The notes beneath the pieces are model-generated. The model was not told the DNA's origin and searched no databases. It saw only the letters and a list, made by a program, of their open reading frames with translations. The position numbers were made by a program, and so were the translations under genes. This document shows positions 8,106 to 17,503 of a stretch of 64,000 nt of DNA, in pieces. The stretch covers positions 213,175 to 277,174 of the forward strand of contig JACPUR010000013.1 of assembly GCA_016192135.1 (NCBI GenBank), written 5' to 3'. The DNA comes from Candidatus Tectomicrobia bacterium. Lineage in GTDB: Bacteria; UBA8248. Numbering within the stretch: the first letter of the stretch is position 1; every line of letters begins with the position of its first letter.

Positions 8106-9458
8106 TCAGCCCGCCAGGGACGCGAGCGCCGCGGCGCCCATCTTGATCCCCATCATGAAGTGATCGATGCGGATGCTCTCGTTCGGGCCGTGCTGGCCGC
8201 TGTTCGGCTGGGAGTAGTTCGTGGTGATGACGGGCAGGCCCAGGTACTGGTTGAACACCTGGGTCGATGCGTTGCTCCCCCCCGAGATGGGCATGACGAG
8301 GGGGGAGGCGTCGAGCACCCCCTCCCGGTGCATCCGCCGGAAAGCCTCCAGGACGGGGCGCACCATGGGGTGGTCCAGGGGCGTCTTGTTGGGCAGGCTC
8401 CCCCTCGTCAGGCTGAGGGTGGCGCCGGGGATGCCCTGGGCCTCGACGTGGCGCTTGATCTTCTCGAAGGTGCCCTCGGGGGTCATGTTCTTCACCAGGC
8501 GCGACTCGAGGTAGCACATGGCCTGGCCGGGGATGATGGTGGACTCCATCCCGCACTCGAAGCCCTCGATGGTGAGGGTGGGCCGGAAGAAGAGCTTCTC
8601 GCTCACGCTGTACCGGGGAGAACCGTAGATCTTGGAGATGCCCAGCGCGCGGCACACCTCGGCCTCGTCGTCGGGGATGTCCGCGAGGGCTTGGCGCTCC
8701 AGCTCACTCGGAGGAGCCACCTCGTCGTAGAAGCCCGGGATCAGGACCTCCCCCTCGGGATCCTTCATCGTGTGGAGGATGTGGACGAGGTCCCAGGCCG
8801 GGTTGCGGACGAGTTCCCCGAAGTTCCCCGAGTGGACGTGCTTCCCGATCTCGTTCCGGACCACCAGCCGCATGCAGAGGTTGCCGCGGTTCCCGAGGCG
8901 GACGGTGGGCCGGCCGCTGGTGTGCCGGGGGCCGTCCGAGGCGTAGTAGAGGTCGGCCCGGAGCTCCTCTCGGTGGGCCTCCGCGAAGCCCTGGAAGCTC
9001 TTGCAGCCGATCTCCTCCTCCCCCTCGAAGACGAAGATGACGGCCACCGGGAGCCGCCCCATCTCCTTCAGGAGGCGGACGGCAATGGCGTTGGCGAGGA
9101 GCTGGCCCTTGTCGTCCGCCGCGCCGCGGGCGTAGATGGCGCCGCCGCGCTCGGTGGGCTCGAACGGAGGCGACTCCCACTCCGAGAGATCGCCCACCTG
9201 CTTGACGTCGTAGTGGCCGTAGACGATGACCCGCCGTCTGGCCCCCGGCGGCTCCACCTTGCCGAGAACGACCGGATGGCCCTTCGTGGGCACCACCCGG
9301 GCCTCGGCCCCCCAGCCCTGGAGCCAGCGGCACAGGTGCGCCGCGCACTCCGAAATGCCCTCCCCCGTGTAGCTTACGCTGGGCAGCCGGAGGAGGTCAT
9401 TGAGCTCCGCGATGAACTTCTCTTGTCCCCGGTCGATGGCTTCGTAGACGTCCTTCAT
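8106..9458 (-). CDS. M20-family metallopeptidase (dipeptidase/deacylase), second copy
   Basis: This 450-residue M20 enzyme has [31 protein letters not shown] and [12 protein letters not shown] as metal and catalytic motifs. It resembles the downstream M20 protein in order and length but is clearly diverged, so it is an old paralogue. The start at 9458 follows AAGGGAGCGCC. Together with the peptide-type permeases upstream it suggests import of short peptides followed by cytoplasmic hydrolysis. Other M20 activities such as N-acyl amino acid deacylation cannot be excluded. Confidence 0.85.
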   Translation of the reverse strand: MKDVYEAIDRGQEKFIAELNDLLRLPSVSYTGEGISECAAHLCRWLQGWGAEARVVPTKGHPVVLGKVEPPGARRRVIVYGHYDVKQVGDLSEWESPPFEPTERGGAIYARGAADDKGQLLANAIAVRLLKEMGRLPVAVIFVFEGEEEIGCKSFQGFAEAHREELRADLYYASDGPRHTSGRPTVRLGNRGNLCMRLVVRNEIGKHVHSGNFGELVRNPAWDLVHILHTMKDPEGEVLIPGFYDEVAPPSELERQALADIPDDEAEVCRALGISKIYGSPRYSVSEKLFFRPTLTIEGFECGMESTIIPGQAMCYLESRLVKNMTPEGTFEKIKRHVEAQGIPGATLSLTRGSLPNKTPLDHPMVRPVLEAFRRMHREGVLDASPLVMPISGGSNASTQVFNQYLGLPVITTNYSQPNSGQHGPNESIRIDHFMMGIKMGAAALASLAG

Positions 9459-9484
9459 GGCGCTCCCTTGTCCGAAGAAAAAAA

Positions 9485-10402
9485 CTAGGCCGCCTGGTGC
9501 GGGTCGAGAAAATCGCGCAGGGCGTCGCCCAGCAGGTTGATGCCCAGCGTGGTGGCGAAGATCGCGATGCCCGGGAAGGCCGCCAGCCACCAGAGGTTCA
9601 GCATGTAGGTCCGCCCCTCGCTCAGCATGCCCCCCCAGGAGGGGATGGGCGGCTGGACCCCCAGCCCCAGGAAGCTCAGGAAGGCCTCTCGGAGGATGTT
9701 GTGGGCCACCTCGAGGGTGCTCACGACGAGGATGGTGCTGATCAGGTTGGGGAAAATGTGCCGCAGGATGATCCGGCCCTGGGTGCCCCCGATCCCTCGG
9801 GCGGCCAGGGTGAATTCCTGCTCCCGGTAGCTCATCACTTCGGCGCGGACCACCCGCGTGTAGAGCGGCCAGCTCGTAATCCCCAGGACCACGATGAGGT
9901 TAAAGAAGCTCGGCCCCAGCACCGAGATGACGGCCAGGGCCAGGAGCACGCCCGGGAAGGCGAGCATCACGTTCACCGCGAACGAGACAAAGTTGTCCCA
10001 CCTCCCCCCGAAGTAGCCCGCCGTCACGCCCAGCGGGATCCCGATCAGGGCGGCGAACAGGGTGGACAGGAAGCCCGCAGCGAGCGAGATGCGCGAGCCG
10101 AAGATGAGGCGGGAGAGGTAGTCGCGCCCCACTTGGTCCGTGCCCAGGAGGTGGAGCGTCGAGCCCTTGGCCTCCCAGGCCGGGGGGATGAGCCGCTGGC
10201 TCACGATTCCCCTATAGGGATCATGCGGCGCCACCCAGGGAGCCAGGAAGGAGCCAGCGAGGATGACGAGGACGGCGAAGGCGCCGATCAGGCCGTAGCG
10301 CACCCGCCAGAGCCGGTGGCGCAGGGGGACGCTCCCGCGGACATCCAAGGGCGCCTCGCGCCAGGCTGCGGCCGCCTCTGCCATCCGGGTCTCGGTCGCC
10401 AT
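9485..10402 (-). CDS. Peptide/nickel-type ABC importer, permease (DppC-like)
   Basis: This 305-residue inner-membrane permease has the N-terminal anchor helix [19 protein letters not shown] followed by PWVAPHDPY, typical of DppC/Opp[21 protein letters not shown] is the family signature, and [19 protein letters not shown] lies near the C-terminus. RBS GGAGATAGG precedes the ATG. It forms the channel with the DppB-like protein encoded just upstream (three bases between them). No ATPase gene is present in the operon, so the importer must borrow ATPases encoded elsewhere. Confidence 0.9.
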   Translation of the reverse strand: MATETRMAEAAAAWREAPLDVRGSVPLRHRLWRVRYGLIGAFAVLVILAGSFLAPWVAPHDPYRGIVSQRLIPPAWEAKGSTLHLLGTDQVGRDYLSRLIFGSRISLAAGFLSTLFAALIGIPLGVTAGYFGGRWDNFVSFAVNVMLAFPGVLLALAVISVLGPSFFNLIVVLGITSWPLYTRVVRAEVMSYREQEFTLAARGIGGTQGRIILRHIFPNLISTILVVSTLEVAHNILREAFLSFLGLGVQPPIPSWGGMLSEGRTYMLNLWWLAAFPGIAIFATTLGINLLGDALRDFLDPHQAA

Positions 10403-10405
10403 GGC

Positions 10406-11323
10406 CTATCTCCTCGAGATTCGCGGGTCCAGCCAAGCCACGACGATGTCGGCGACCGTGTTCGCGGCGACGATGAAAATCGCCAAGTAGAACGTCGCGG
10501 CCTGGACCACGGGAAAATCCGCGTTGTAGATGGAGGAAACCACCAGGGTGGCCACCCCCGGCCAGGCGAAGACTGTCTCCGTCACCACCGCCCCTCCCAT
10601 CAGGCGGCCGAACTGGAGGCCGATGATCGTCACAACGGAGATGGCCGCGTTCCGCAAGGCGTGCCGGAAGAGCACCCCGCGCTCCAGGACGCCCTTGGAC
10701 CGAGCCGTTCGGATGTAGTCCTGGTTGAGCACGTCCAGCATCCGCGAGCGGGTAAGCCGCATGATGATGGGCGCCAGGTTGAGCGACAGGGTGACGGCGG
10801 GAAGGATGAGGTGGAGGTAGGTGCCGCTTCCCGACACGGGCAGCACCTTGAGCTGCACCGCAAAGATGATGATGAGCATGATGCCGAACCAAAAGATGGG
10901 CATGGCCTGGCCGCTCACGGCGAAGCTGGTGCAGAAGGTGTCGATCAGGGTATTCCGGCGGAAGGCCGCGAAGACACCCAGGGGGATGGCCACCGCGAGC
11001 GCGATGGCCATGCCCGCGAGGCTGAGCTCGAGGGTGGCCGGCATGCGCTCCCAGATGAGCTGAGAAGCCGGCTGGGCCATCACGAAGGAGTCGCCGAAAT
11101 CCCCCTGGAGGAGCCTTCCCATGAAAAAGGCGAACTGGACGGGTAGCGGCTGGTCGAATCCCATGGCCTTGCGGAGGGTTTCGATCTCCTCCTTGGTGGA
11201 TTCCGGCGGGAGCAGAACGTAGACGGGGTCGTGCGCGATCCGAAGAAGAAGGAAGGTGACCACCGCTACGCCGAGGCAGACCAGGACGGACTGCCCGATC
11301 CGGCGGATGATGAACGCCCGCAT
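10406..11323 (-). CDS. Peptide/nickel-type ABC importer, permease (DppB-like)
   Basis: This 305-residue protein begins MRAFIIRRIGQSVLVCLGV and continues with VVTFLLLRIAHDP, the usual DppB/OppB start (RRL-x-x-V-x-T/V helix, then PGDP-like). LRKAMGFDQPLPVQFAFFMG and GDFGDSFVMAQP follow, as in the family. RBS GGGGAGG lies six bases upstream. Six hydrophobic helices are expected. It is encoded between the binding protein and the DppC-like permease. Confidence 0.9.
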   Translation of the reverse strand: MRAFIIRRIGQSVLVCLGVAVVTFLLLRIAHDPVYVLLPPESTKEEIETLRKAMGFDQPLPVQFAFFMGRLLQGDFGDSFVMAQPASQLIWERMPATLELSLAGMAIALAVAIPLGVFAAFRRNTLIDTFCTSFAVSGQAMPIFWFGIMLIIIFAVQLKVLPVSGSGTYLHLILPAVTLSLNLAPIIMRLTRSRMLDVLNQDYIRTARSKGVLERGVLFRHALRNAAISVVTIIGLQFGRLMGGAVVTETVFAWPGVATLVVSSIYNADFPVVQAATFYLAIFIVAANTVADIVVAWLDPRISRR

Positions 11324-11360
11324 GAGCGCCTCCCCGGCCTTACGGCCCCGCCGATGGAGA

Positions 11361-11380
11361 GCTCCGCCGGACGCCGGAGC
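11361..11380. repeat. Small inverted repeat between binding-protein and permease genes
   Basis: GCTCCG (11361-11366) pairs with CGGAGC (11375-11380) across eight bases in the 96-bp gap after the peptide-binding-protein gene. It may form a hairpin that trims expression of the permeases relative to the binding protein. There is no T-run. Confidence 0.3.
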
Positions 11381-11419
11381 GCGCCCGACGGGGATATGAT
11401 CGGCCCAGCCGCGAACCGG

Positions 11420-12967
11420 CTACTTTTTCCACTTGGCCTCGTAGAGGCGCAGGATCTCGTCCCCCGCGGGCTCGAACTCCAGGTCCTTGTTCACACCCAC
11501 GATTTCGTGCTGGCCGTACATGGGCACCGCCAGCATCTCGTCCAGGATGATCTTCTGGGCGCGCGCGTAGATCTGCTTCCGCCGCTCGGCGTCGACCGTG
11601 GAAACTCCGGCGTCGATCTCCTTGTCAAGCGCGGGCACCTTGGCGTAGCTCAAGGGGTCCTTCGAATGAAAGATGGGAAGAAGTATCTGATGGGCGTCGA
11701 AGATCGATCGGCTGCCCCAACTGGCGAGCGTGAGGTCCCCGCGCTTCCCGCCCGTTCCCATCTTGGTATAGACCCCGACGTTGTCGAAGTGGAATATCTT
11801 GGTCTCAATGCCGACCTGCTTCAGGTCCGCCAGGATCGCCTCGGCCACCTGCCGCTCCGCCATGACAGAGCCGCTGTAGGTGTGCAGGGTGACAGAAAAA
11901 CCGTTGGGGTAGCCCGCCTCGGCGAGGAGTTTCTTGGCCAGGGCGGGGTCGTGCTTGGGCGGTTTCGCCGAGTCGTCGTAACCGAAGGCCAGTGGGCTGA
12001 TCCCCGTGGCGCTGCGCATGGCCCGGCCCTGGAGGATGTGCTTGATGATGGCGTCCACGTTCACGGCGTGGGCGATGGCCCGGCGGACCCGCAGGTCCCG
12101 CAGCGCCTTGTGCGATCGGGAGTCCCGGCCCGCCTGATCGATCTGGAGATAGACCACCCGGAGGACGGGCGCCGACTTCACCACGGCCGTCCCCGACTTG
12201 TTGATGAACTCCGCCTGGTCGGGGGGGACCTGCCGGATGACGTGGACGCCTCCCCTAAGGAGCTCGGCTATCTGGGTGGCGGATTCCTTGATGGGCCGGA
12301 TCACCAGGTTCTTGATCGCCGGCTTCTCGCCCCAATAGTCGTCGTTGCGGACCAGGACGAGGCTCACCCCCTTCTTCCAGCTGACGAACTTGTAGGGGCC
12401 CGTCCCGATGGCCCGGGCGGCCATCCCCGACTTGCCCGCCTTCTTCGCGTGTTCGGGAGGAACGGGCAGGATGGCGGTCAGCAATTCTTCGACGAGAGGG
12501 AAAGGCTTTTTCGTGAGGATGTGGACCGTGTAGGGCTCCTTGACGACCACTTCCGAGACCCAGGTGGCATTCCCGCGATTGAGGAATTTGTTCGCGGGGT
12601 CTTTCATGGAGTCAATGGTGTATTTGACGGCCTCGGCGTTGAAGGGCTCGCCGTTGTGGAACTTCACGCCCCGGCGGAGCTTGACCTCCCAAGTAAGCTC
12701 GTCCACGGGCTTCACCGAGAGGGCCAGGGCCGGCTTCACCTTCCCCGTCCTCGAGTCGCGCCGCAGGATGGGATCATAGACGTGCCAGTCCTTGATGATG
12801 CCCACGCGGGCCCGGTGGTCGCGCGGATCCATCGTGGGCTGCGGCGAGCCCAGCGCCATGACGACGGTGTCGTCGCTCTTGGCCGCCTGGGAGGCCCCGG
12901 GCCAGCCGGCAAGCAAGAGAGCGAGCGCCGCGAGGGCCGGCGCGCATCCTGCCGCAAATCGTCTCAT
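11420..12967 (-). CDS. Peptide/nickel-type ABC importer, substrate-binding protein (SBP family 5)
   Basis: This 515-residue periplasmic protein has a signal peptide (MRRFAAGCAPALAALALLLA, cleavage near SQAAK). It then shows family-5 features: TWEVKLRRGVKFHNGEPFNA, RAIGTGPYKFVSWKKG, and AVNVDAIIKHILQGRA followed later by LLAEAGYPNGF. The start at 12967 has GGGGAGA upstream; the frame stays open to 13225 but that part is not signal-like. It would bind an oligopeptide or related ligand and hand it to the two permeases downstream. Confidence 0.9.
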   Translation of the reverse strand: MRRFAAGCAPALAALALLLAGWPGASQAAKSDDTVVMALGSPQPTMDPRDHRARVGIIKDWHVYDPILRRDSRTGKVKPALALSVKPVDELTWEVKLRRGVKFHNGEPFNAEAVKYTIDSMKDPANKFLNRGNATWVSEVVVKEPYTVHILTKKPFPLVEELLTAILPVPPEHAKKAGKSGMAARAIGTGPYKFVSWKKGVSLVLVRNDDYWGEKPAIKNLVIRPIKESATQIAELLRGGVHVIRQVPPDQAEFINKSGTAVVKSAPVLRVVYLQIDQAGRDSRSHKALRDLRVRRAIAHAVNVDAIIKHILQGRAMRSATGISPLAFGYDDSAKPPKHDPALAKKLLAEAGYPNGFSVTLHTYSGSVMAERQVAEAILADLKQVGIETKIFHFDNVGVYTKMGTGGKRGDLTLASWGSRSIFDAHQILLPIFHSKDPLSYAKVPALDKEIDAGVSTVDAERRKQIYARAQKIILDEMLAVPMYGQHEIVGVNKDLEFEPAGDEILRLYEAKWKK

Positions 12968-13066
12968 GTCGGATTCTCCCCTGATGAGGCTCGTGGATGG
13001 GTCCGGGGCTCCCTTGCCGCTCTCCGCGCAAGGGGCAATCTCATTTTTTCGAGGATTCAAGAGAAT

Positions 13067-13072
13067 TGTATA
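13067..13072 (-). promoter_or_regulatory. Extended -10 promoter for the peptide-import operon
   Basis: On the minus strand TGG-TATACA forms an extended -10 about 100 bases before the binding-protein start. No -35 match is visible at 16-18 bases. Confidence 0.4.
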
Positions 13073-13344
13073 CCAAGCGGAGCGAAAAAGCGTGTCCCCT
13101 AAAAGCGGCGGCCCGCCTGGCCGGCCAAAAGAAAACAGGTCGCGGCCACATCTGCAATTCTTTGATTTCGCTTCGTAAAGGACCTTGCTCAGCCAGCGGT
13201 ACCTGCGCCGGGCTCCTTCCCGCAACCGCCGCCGGCAGGAGATTCATGCAGGGACCCCGCTTCGTCAGCCTTTATCTGGCAGAGAACAATCTTTCCGGAA
13301 GGACGGCGCATGCGGTTCCAGTGACCGCGCGAAACGGAAACAGT

Positions 13345-13382
13345 CCGGCCGCCGCCTCGCTTCAAGGGGAGGCGGCGGCCGG
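13345..13382. repeat. 14-bp perfect inverted repeat
   Basis: CCGGCCGCCGCCTC (13345-13358) pairs with 13369-13382 across a ten-base loop (GCTTCAAGGG). It lacks a T-run on either side, so it is a weak terminator at best; it could still halt or protect the TRAP-operon transcript on the minus strand. Confidence 0.5.
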
Positions 13383-13541
13383 CGGAAAGGCGCTGCCGGA
13401 TAGCTGGTGGCTCAAACGGGCATCCGCCTCACAGCTTTGAAACCCCAGCATGCATTGCGGCGGGACGCCCGGGCCGTCCAGAACACGGGCGACATCCATC
13501 AGCGAGATGTCGCGGGCGGAACACGCCAAGGCGAACCTCTG
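13362..13541 (-). pseudogene. Rrf2-family regulator, C-terminal fragment
   Basis: A 60-codon minus-strand frame reads RFALACSARDISLMDVARVL followed by DGPGVPPQCMLGFQSCEA. This matches the 'GYALARP-x-x-ISL-x-DV-x-x-A-x-x-GP' and 'CLLG-x-x-C' portions of Rrf2 transcription regulators (IscR/NsrR/CymR type), including the cysteine pair that can bind a cofactor. The winged-helix N-terminus is absent and the frame ends soon after, so it looks like a decayed fragment. It may once have controlled the adjacent operons. Confidence 0.45.
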
Positions 13542-13593
13542 CCATAAGAGGGAATCAGACCGGGGGAAATTGCACGGCCCCAGATAAGGGACT

Positions 13594-14445
13594 CTAGGAG
13601 GAAAGCAACTCCCTCGCGTTCTTATACATGGCGTAATCGACCAGCTTGCCTTCAAAGGAAATGGCGGCCAAGCCTCTCGACTCGGCTTCCTCGAAGGCCG
13701 CGACAAGCCTTCTGCTGTATTCGAGTTCCTCGGGCTTGGGCGCATAAATCCCGCGGGCGATGGAGATGTGACGGGGGTGAATGAGAGGACGGCCATCGTA
13801 GCCGAGGCGCCTGGAGAGGATGCAATCGGCCTTCAGGGCCTCGTCATTTTGGATATCGCTGAAAACCCCGTCCAGCACATACTTGACCCCGGCGGCCCTG
13901 GCCTCAAGAACCACCTTGGAGCGCGCATAGAGCATCTCCGTCCCTTCAAGGGACCAGGCGCATTTGAGACTGCGCTGCAAATCGGCCCCCTCGGCGCCTC
14001 CGAAGACGACGCTCTCGACCCGCTTCGCCGCGGTTGCCACCTCAAAGCACCGCAGAACGGAGAGCGCCGTCTCCATCAGGAGCATCAGCTTTACGGAATT
14101 GGGCTCGAGATTCCTCTCCCGTTCGAGGCTTCCGATAATGCCGTCGGCCTTCTTTACCAAGTCCACGCTGTCCGGCTTGGGAAGCGTGATGCCGCATATA
14201 TGCCTGGAAACAACCGCCTTGAGATCATCCTCCAGGAATTCGGGCTCGCCGTTCACCCTTACGAAGGATTGTACATTCAGGGCGGGGATGAGCTTTGCCA
14301 CCTCGTGCCGGGTCTTTTCTTTCAGATGGACGGGCACGGCGTCCTCTAGGTCGATGATGATGGCGTCGGGATCATACTTGTATGCCTTTTCGACAAGGTC
14401 CGGTCTGTTGCCGGGCGTGTAGAGGGTTACGAGCGGCTTTCTCAT
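13594..14445 (-). CDS. HpcH/HpaI aldolase / citrate lyase beta-like (CitE-like) protein
   Basis: This 283-residue TIM-barrel protein starts with RKPLVTLYTPGNRPDLVEKA and DAIIIDLEDAVP, the CitE signature with the metal-binding Glu/Asp. Further on are RVNG, GITLPKPDS, LMLLMETALSVL, and FGGAEGADLQ in place of the usual FG-x-x-DL. Such proteins cleave acyl-CoA esters like citramalyl-CoA, malyl-CoA or HMG-CoA, or act as malyl-CoA thioesterases. RBS GGGGAGG is just upstream. It ends an eight-gene operon containing a CoA-transferase, so a CoA-thioester substrate is likely. Confidence 0.8.
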   Translation of the reverse strand: MRKPLVTLYTPGNRPDLVEKAYKYDPDAIIIDLEDAVPVHLKEKTRHEVAKLIPALNVQSFVRVNGEPEFLEDDLKAVVSRHICGITLPKPDSVDLVKKADGIIGSLERERNLEPNSVKLMLLMETALSVLRCFEVATAAKRVESVVFGGAEGADLQRSLKCAWSLEGTEMLYARSKVVLEARAAGVKYVLDGVFSDIQNDEALKADCILSRRLGYDGRPLIHPRHISIARGIYAPKPEELEYSRRLVAAFEEAESRGLAAISFEGKLVDYAMYKNARELLSS

Positions 14446-14503
14446 TTCCTCCCCCCGCAGAATCCGATTGTCGGAATTCCGGGCATCCAGGCGGTCCTTC
14501 CTT

Positions 14504-16369
14504 TCAGGAACTCTTCACCTCCAGGCTGGGCCTCTGCGCCAATCGTATCCGCCACTCAAAGCCCACCGCGAGGACAAAAAACGCCATCCCGACGAGACGG
14601 ATCCCCGTCGCCGGAAATATCAGAAGCGCGGCTAACACCACGCAAAATGCCCTTTCCCACGGCTGGAGCGGCCGGTGCGTGTGCCCCTCCGCCGCCGCCG
14701 CAAAGGCATACAGGCTGCAGGCAATGGCCAGGCCGGCGAAGAGGATCTCGGTGAGGGTCCCATTGATGATCGTTCCATACGCCATCAGAACCGGTATCAC
14801 ATAGAGCCCGATACCAAGCCTCACCGCATACCATCCGATTCGGCTGGCGCTCGCGCCGGCGATACCGCTCGCCACGAATGCGCCGACGGCGACCGGCGGG
14901 GTCCAGAGAGCGGCCAAGCTGTACCACATGATGATCAGATGCGCATTGAAGAGAGGAAGCCCAAGCTCGACCAGCCCTGGCACCGCGATAACCGCCAGGA
15001 TGATGTATGCCGCAATCATGGGGATACCCATGCCGAAGACATATGAGGTGATGATCATCAAGAAGAGCATCGCCAGGAGATTCCCCTGGGAGAGCATCAC
15101 CGCGAAGGAGGCCACCTTGAGGGGGAGGCCGGGCAATACCAGCATGGACACGATGACTCCGATGGCCCCCGCGCTGGCCCCGACCGAAAGCTGTAGCTTG
15201 GCGCCATCGCCGAAGGTGAGAAAGGTCTCGGTCAGATTCATCCTGTCCGTGCCATAGGGCCGGATGAAATGCAGGAGGATGGTGGCGGCGATGGCCCAGA
15301 GCGCAGCCCTGTAGGGGCTCAGCCCCCCGAAGATCAGGATGAAGACCAGAGCGATGGGGATCAGCATGTGCCATCCCTTTCGCATGACCTCTGCCATCGG
15401 CGCCGCGTCCCTCACTTCGGGGATTCCCAGCTTGTGCGAGAGGAAATGAACCTGAATATAGATGCCCCAGTAGAAAAGCAGGGCGGGCAGGAAGGAATAG
15501 AGGGCGACCTTGCCATAGGGTATTTCGGTGAAGGAGGCCAGCACGAAGGCGGCCGACCCCATGATGGGCGGCATGAGCACGCCGCCCGCCGATGCCACGG
15601 TCTCAATCGCCCCCGCCACATGGGCGGGATATCCCACCTTCTTCATCACGGGTATCGTGAAGGAGCCGGTTACGGCGACGTTGGCCGCCCCGCTTCCCAT
15701 GATCATCCCCACCGCTCCGCTCGAAACCACAGCGGTCTTGGCGGCTCCCCCCTTGAGACGGCCGACAAGCGTGTTGGACAGTTCAAGGAGAAAGGCGCTC
15801 ATGCCGCAGGCTTGAATGACCGCTCCGAATATCACAAAAAGCATTACATAGGTGGCGTAGACGCCGGTGATGCTCCCATAAATCCCGTCGAAGCTGAAGA
15901 TCTGGCCGATGGCGCGGGCATAAGTGAACCCGCGGTGCCCGAGCGCCCCCGGGATCACGAACCCCCAAAGCACATATGCCAATCCCGCGACCGACAGGAT
16001 AGGGAGCGATAGGCCCAACACCCGGCGGCACGCCTCGATGCTCAGGACGAGGGCGACCGTGCCCATCACCATATCCTTCGGCCGCATCAGTCCCGGCTTC
16101 TCGATGTAGTATTCATATTCCATGAAAAAGAATACGGTCATGACAAGAGTCAGCGCGCCGAGAAAAACGTCGACGGCCGAAATCCGGCTCCTAGGGGAGG
16201 TCGCCGAGGCGGGGTAAAGGGAGAACACGAGGATATAGCAGAGGCAGATGTAAATCGGGCGCGTGACATAGAAAGGAAGAGTGACCGCGGTCGCGTACAC
16301 GAAAAAGAGCGCGAATCCCGCCGCGGTCAGATTAACAAAAGAACGCTCAAAGCCTTGAAGTTGCCGCAT
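14504..16369 (-). CDS. TRAP transporter fused permease (DctQ-DctM fusion, TAXI type), copy 1
   Basis: This 621-residue membrane protein has many hydrophobic helices. An N-terminal portion of about 110 residues carries the small-permease function, and a large DctM-like portion follows. GSGAANVAVTGSFTIPVMKK and SAGGVLMPPIMGSAAFVLAS are the TRAP-large-subunit signatures, repeated in weaker form as VFGMGIPMIAAYIIL. It uses an ion gradient rather than ATP. RBS AAGGAGGG is upstream. It works with the TAXI binding protein encoded 89 bases upstream. Confidence 0.9.
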   Translation of the reverse strand: MRQLQGFERSFVNLTAAGFALFFVYATAVTLPFYVTRPIYICLCYILVFSLYPASATSPRSRISAVDVFLGALTLVMTVFFFMEYEYYIEKPGLMRPKDMVMGTVALVLSIEACRRVLGLSLPILSVAGLAYVLWGFVIPGALGHRGFTYARAIGQIFSFDGIYGSITGVYATYVMLFVIFGAVIQACGMSAFLLELSNTLVGRLKGGAAKTAVVSSGAVGMIMGSGAANVAVTGSFTIPVMKKVGYPAHVAGAIETVASAGGVLMPPIMGSAAFVLASFTEIPYGKVALYSFLPALLFYWGIYIQVHFLSHKLGIPEVRDAAPMAEVMRKGWHMLIPIALVFILIFGGLSPYRAALWAIAATILLHFIRPYGTDRMNLTETFLTFGDGAKLQLSVGASAGAIGVIVSMLVLPGLPLKVASFAVMLSQGNLLAMLFLMIITSYVFGMGIPMIAAYIILAVIAVPGLVELGLPLFNAHLIIMWYSLAALWTPPVAVGAFVASGIAGASASRIGWYAVRLGIGLYVIPVLMAYGTIINGTLTEILFAGLAIACSLYAFAAAAEGHTHRPLQPWERAFCVVLAALLIFPATGIRLVGMAFFVLAVGFEWRIRLAQRPSLEVKSS

Positions 16370-16458
16370 CCCCTATGGCCCGCCCTCCTTCGGCGGCGTA
16401 CCCCGCGAACGAAATCCGCTGACATTCCGTCAGTCCAGCCTTGCATCCTTTTTCGCGT

Positions 16459-17445
16459 TCAGGGCAATAGCGCAGAAGGGATACTCACCCCCTTCTCCTT
16501 CCAGTACCTCACGGCCCCGGGGTGCAGCTTCAGGCCTTCGAGGGCGAAGGCCCCTTTTTCCTCGATGTAGGTCTTGGTGTTCCACATGTTCCAAAGCCTG
16601 TGATTCCGCTTGAGATATGTGACCCCTTCGGGGCTCAGGTTGACCTTCAGCAGCTCGTGGACCGCCTCCTCCGGCACTCCCTTGTGGGCGACGATGTAGC
16701 CCAGGTAGCCGAGCACCGGCACGTCTTTCTTGAGCCAATCGTAGGCGCCGGCGGGAATCGTATCGAGGAAAACGGGGGCCAATTTCTGGATTTTCTTGAG
16801 ACGTTCCATGTCGAGAGGAAGGATGTTGATTTTCTTCTGGGCGCCGGCCTGCATGACCGCGGGGTAGGGCGCCGGGCCTCCCATGAATGCATCAACCTGG
16901 CCGTCGACGAACGCCCGGCTGCTCTCCTCGTAGGAGAGACGGAGGATCTTGACCTTGCTCCTGACTTCGTAGGCGTCCAGGATGAGCAGCCCCAGGTCGG
17001 CAATCGCGCTGCCCGGAGGCCCAATGCTCACCGTCTTCCCCGCCAGTTCGGGGACAGAGTTGATCCCCTCTCTCGCGTTCCAGCTCACGTTCGTGCCATG
17101 GGTCACGGCCACTCCGCGCAGGTCCTTGTAAGGAGACTCGCCTTTGTAGGGCCCCAGGCCGCGGAAGGCCTGGAAGATCTGTATTCCGCCCGTGAACGCA
17201 AGATGGCTCTCGCCGCGCCCGACGAGCCTGATGTTCTCGACAAATCCGGCCGAGGTTTCGGCGGTGATCCGCAGCAGCTTCGTCTTGGTATTCGTATTCT
17301 CGGCAACGCCCGCCGCCAGCGTATAGGCAAGCGAGGCGGGGCCCGCGCCTGCCAGCCCGATTTCGAATTTCGCCGCGAAGGCGATTGTGGCCGCGGTCAA
17401 CAGCATGACGGAAAAAATAACGGTTCCGATTCCCACTCTCTTCAT
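16459..17445 (-). CDS. TAXI-family TRAP solute-binding protein, copy 1
   Basis: This 328-residue periplasmic protein has a signal peptide (MKRVGIGTVIFSVMLLTAAT, cleavage after AFA). TAXI-family features follow: FEIGLAGAGPASLAYTLAAG (normally 'G-x-x-GGTYY-x-x-A'), ITAETSAGFVENIRLVGRGE and LAFTGGIQIFQAF. It feeds the fused permease 1. Typical TAXI ligands are glutamate, dicarboxylates and other small acids; the ligand here is not known. RBS AAGGAGAAG precedes the ATG. Confidence 0.85.
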   Translation of the reverse strand: MKRVGIGTVIFSVMLLTAATIAFAAKFEIGLAGAGPASLAYTLAAGVAENTNTKTKLLRITAETSAGFVENIRLVGRGESHLAFTGGIQIFQAFRGLGPYKGESPYKDLRGVAVTHGTNVSWNAREGINSVPELAGKTVSIGPPGSAIADLGLLILDAYEVRSKVKILRLSYEESSRAFVDGQVDAFMGGPAPYPAVMQAGAQKKINILPLDMERLKKIQKLAPVFLDTIPAGAYDWLKKDVPVLGYLGYIVAHKGVPEEAVHELLKVNLSPEGVTYLKRNHRLWNMWNTKTYIEEKGAFALEGLKLHPGAVRYWKEKGVSIPSALLP

Positions 17446-17503
17446 TTCGGCTTCTCCTTCCCGGATGCGGTGGCTGTCCGTTGCGAAGACGGGCCCGGCC
17501 GAG

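Larger units (their letters stand above)
12968..13593. other. Intergenic region, 626 bp, with promoter, hairpin and gene remnant
   Basis: Between the peptide importer and the TRAP operon lie an extended -10 promoter for the importer (13067-13072), a 14-bp perfect hairpin (13345-13382) and the remains of an Rrf2-type regulator (13362-13541). No intact gene is visible. Confidence 0.6.

Noticed and set aside
6721-8655. Single 644-residue M20 protein
   Set aside because: The first 190 or so residues are an out-of-frame reading of the upstream M20 gene. The GTG at 8079 with a strong ribosome binding site is the true start.
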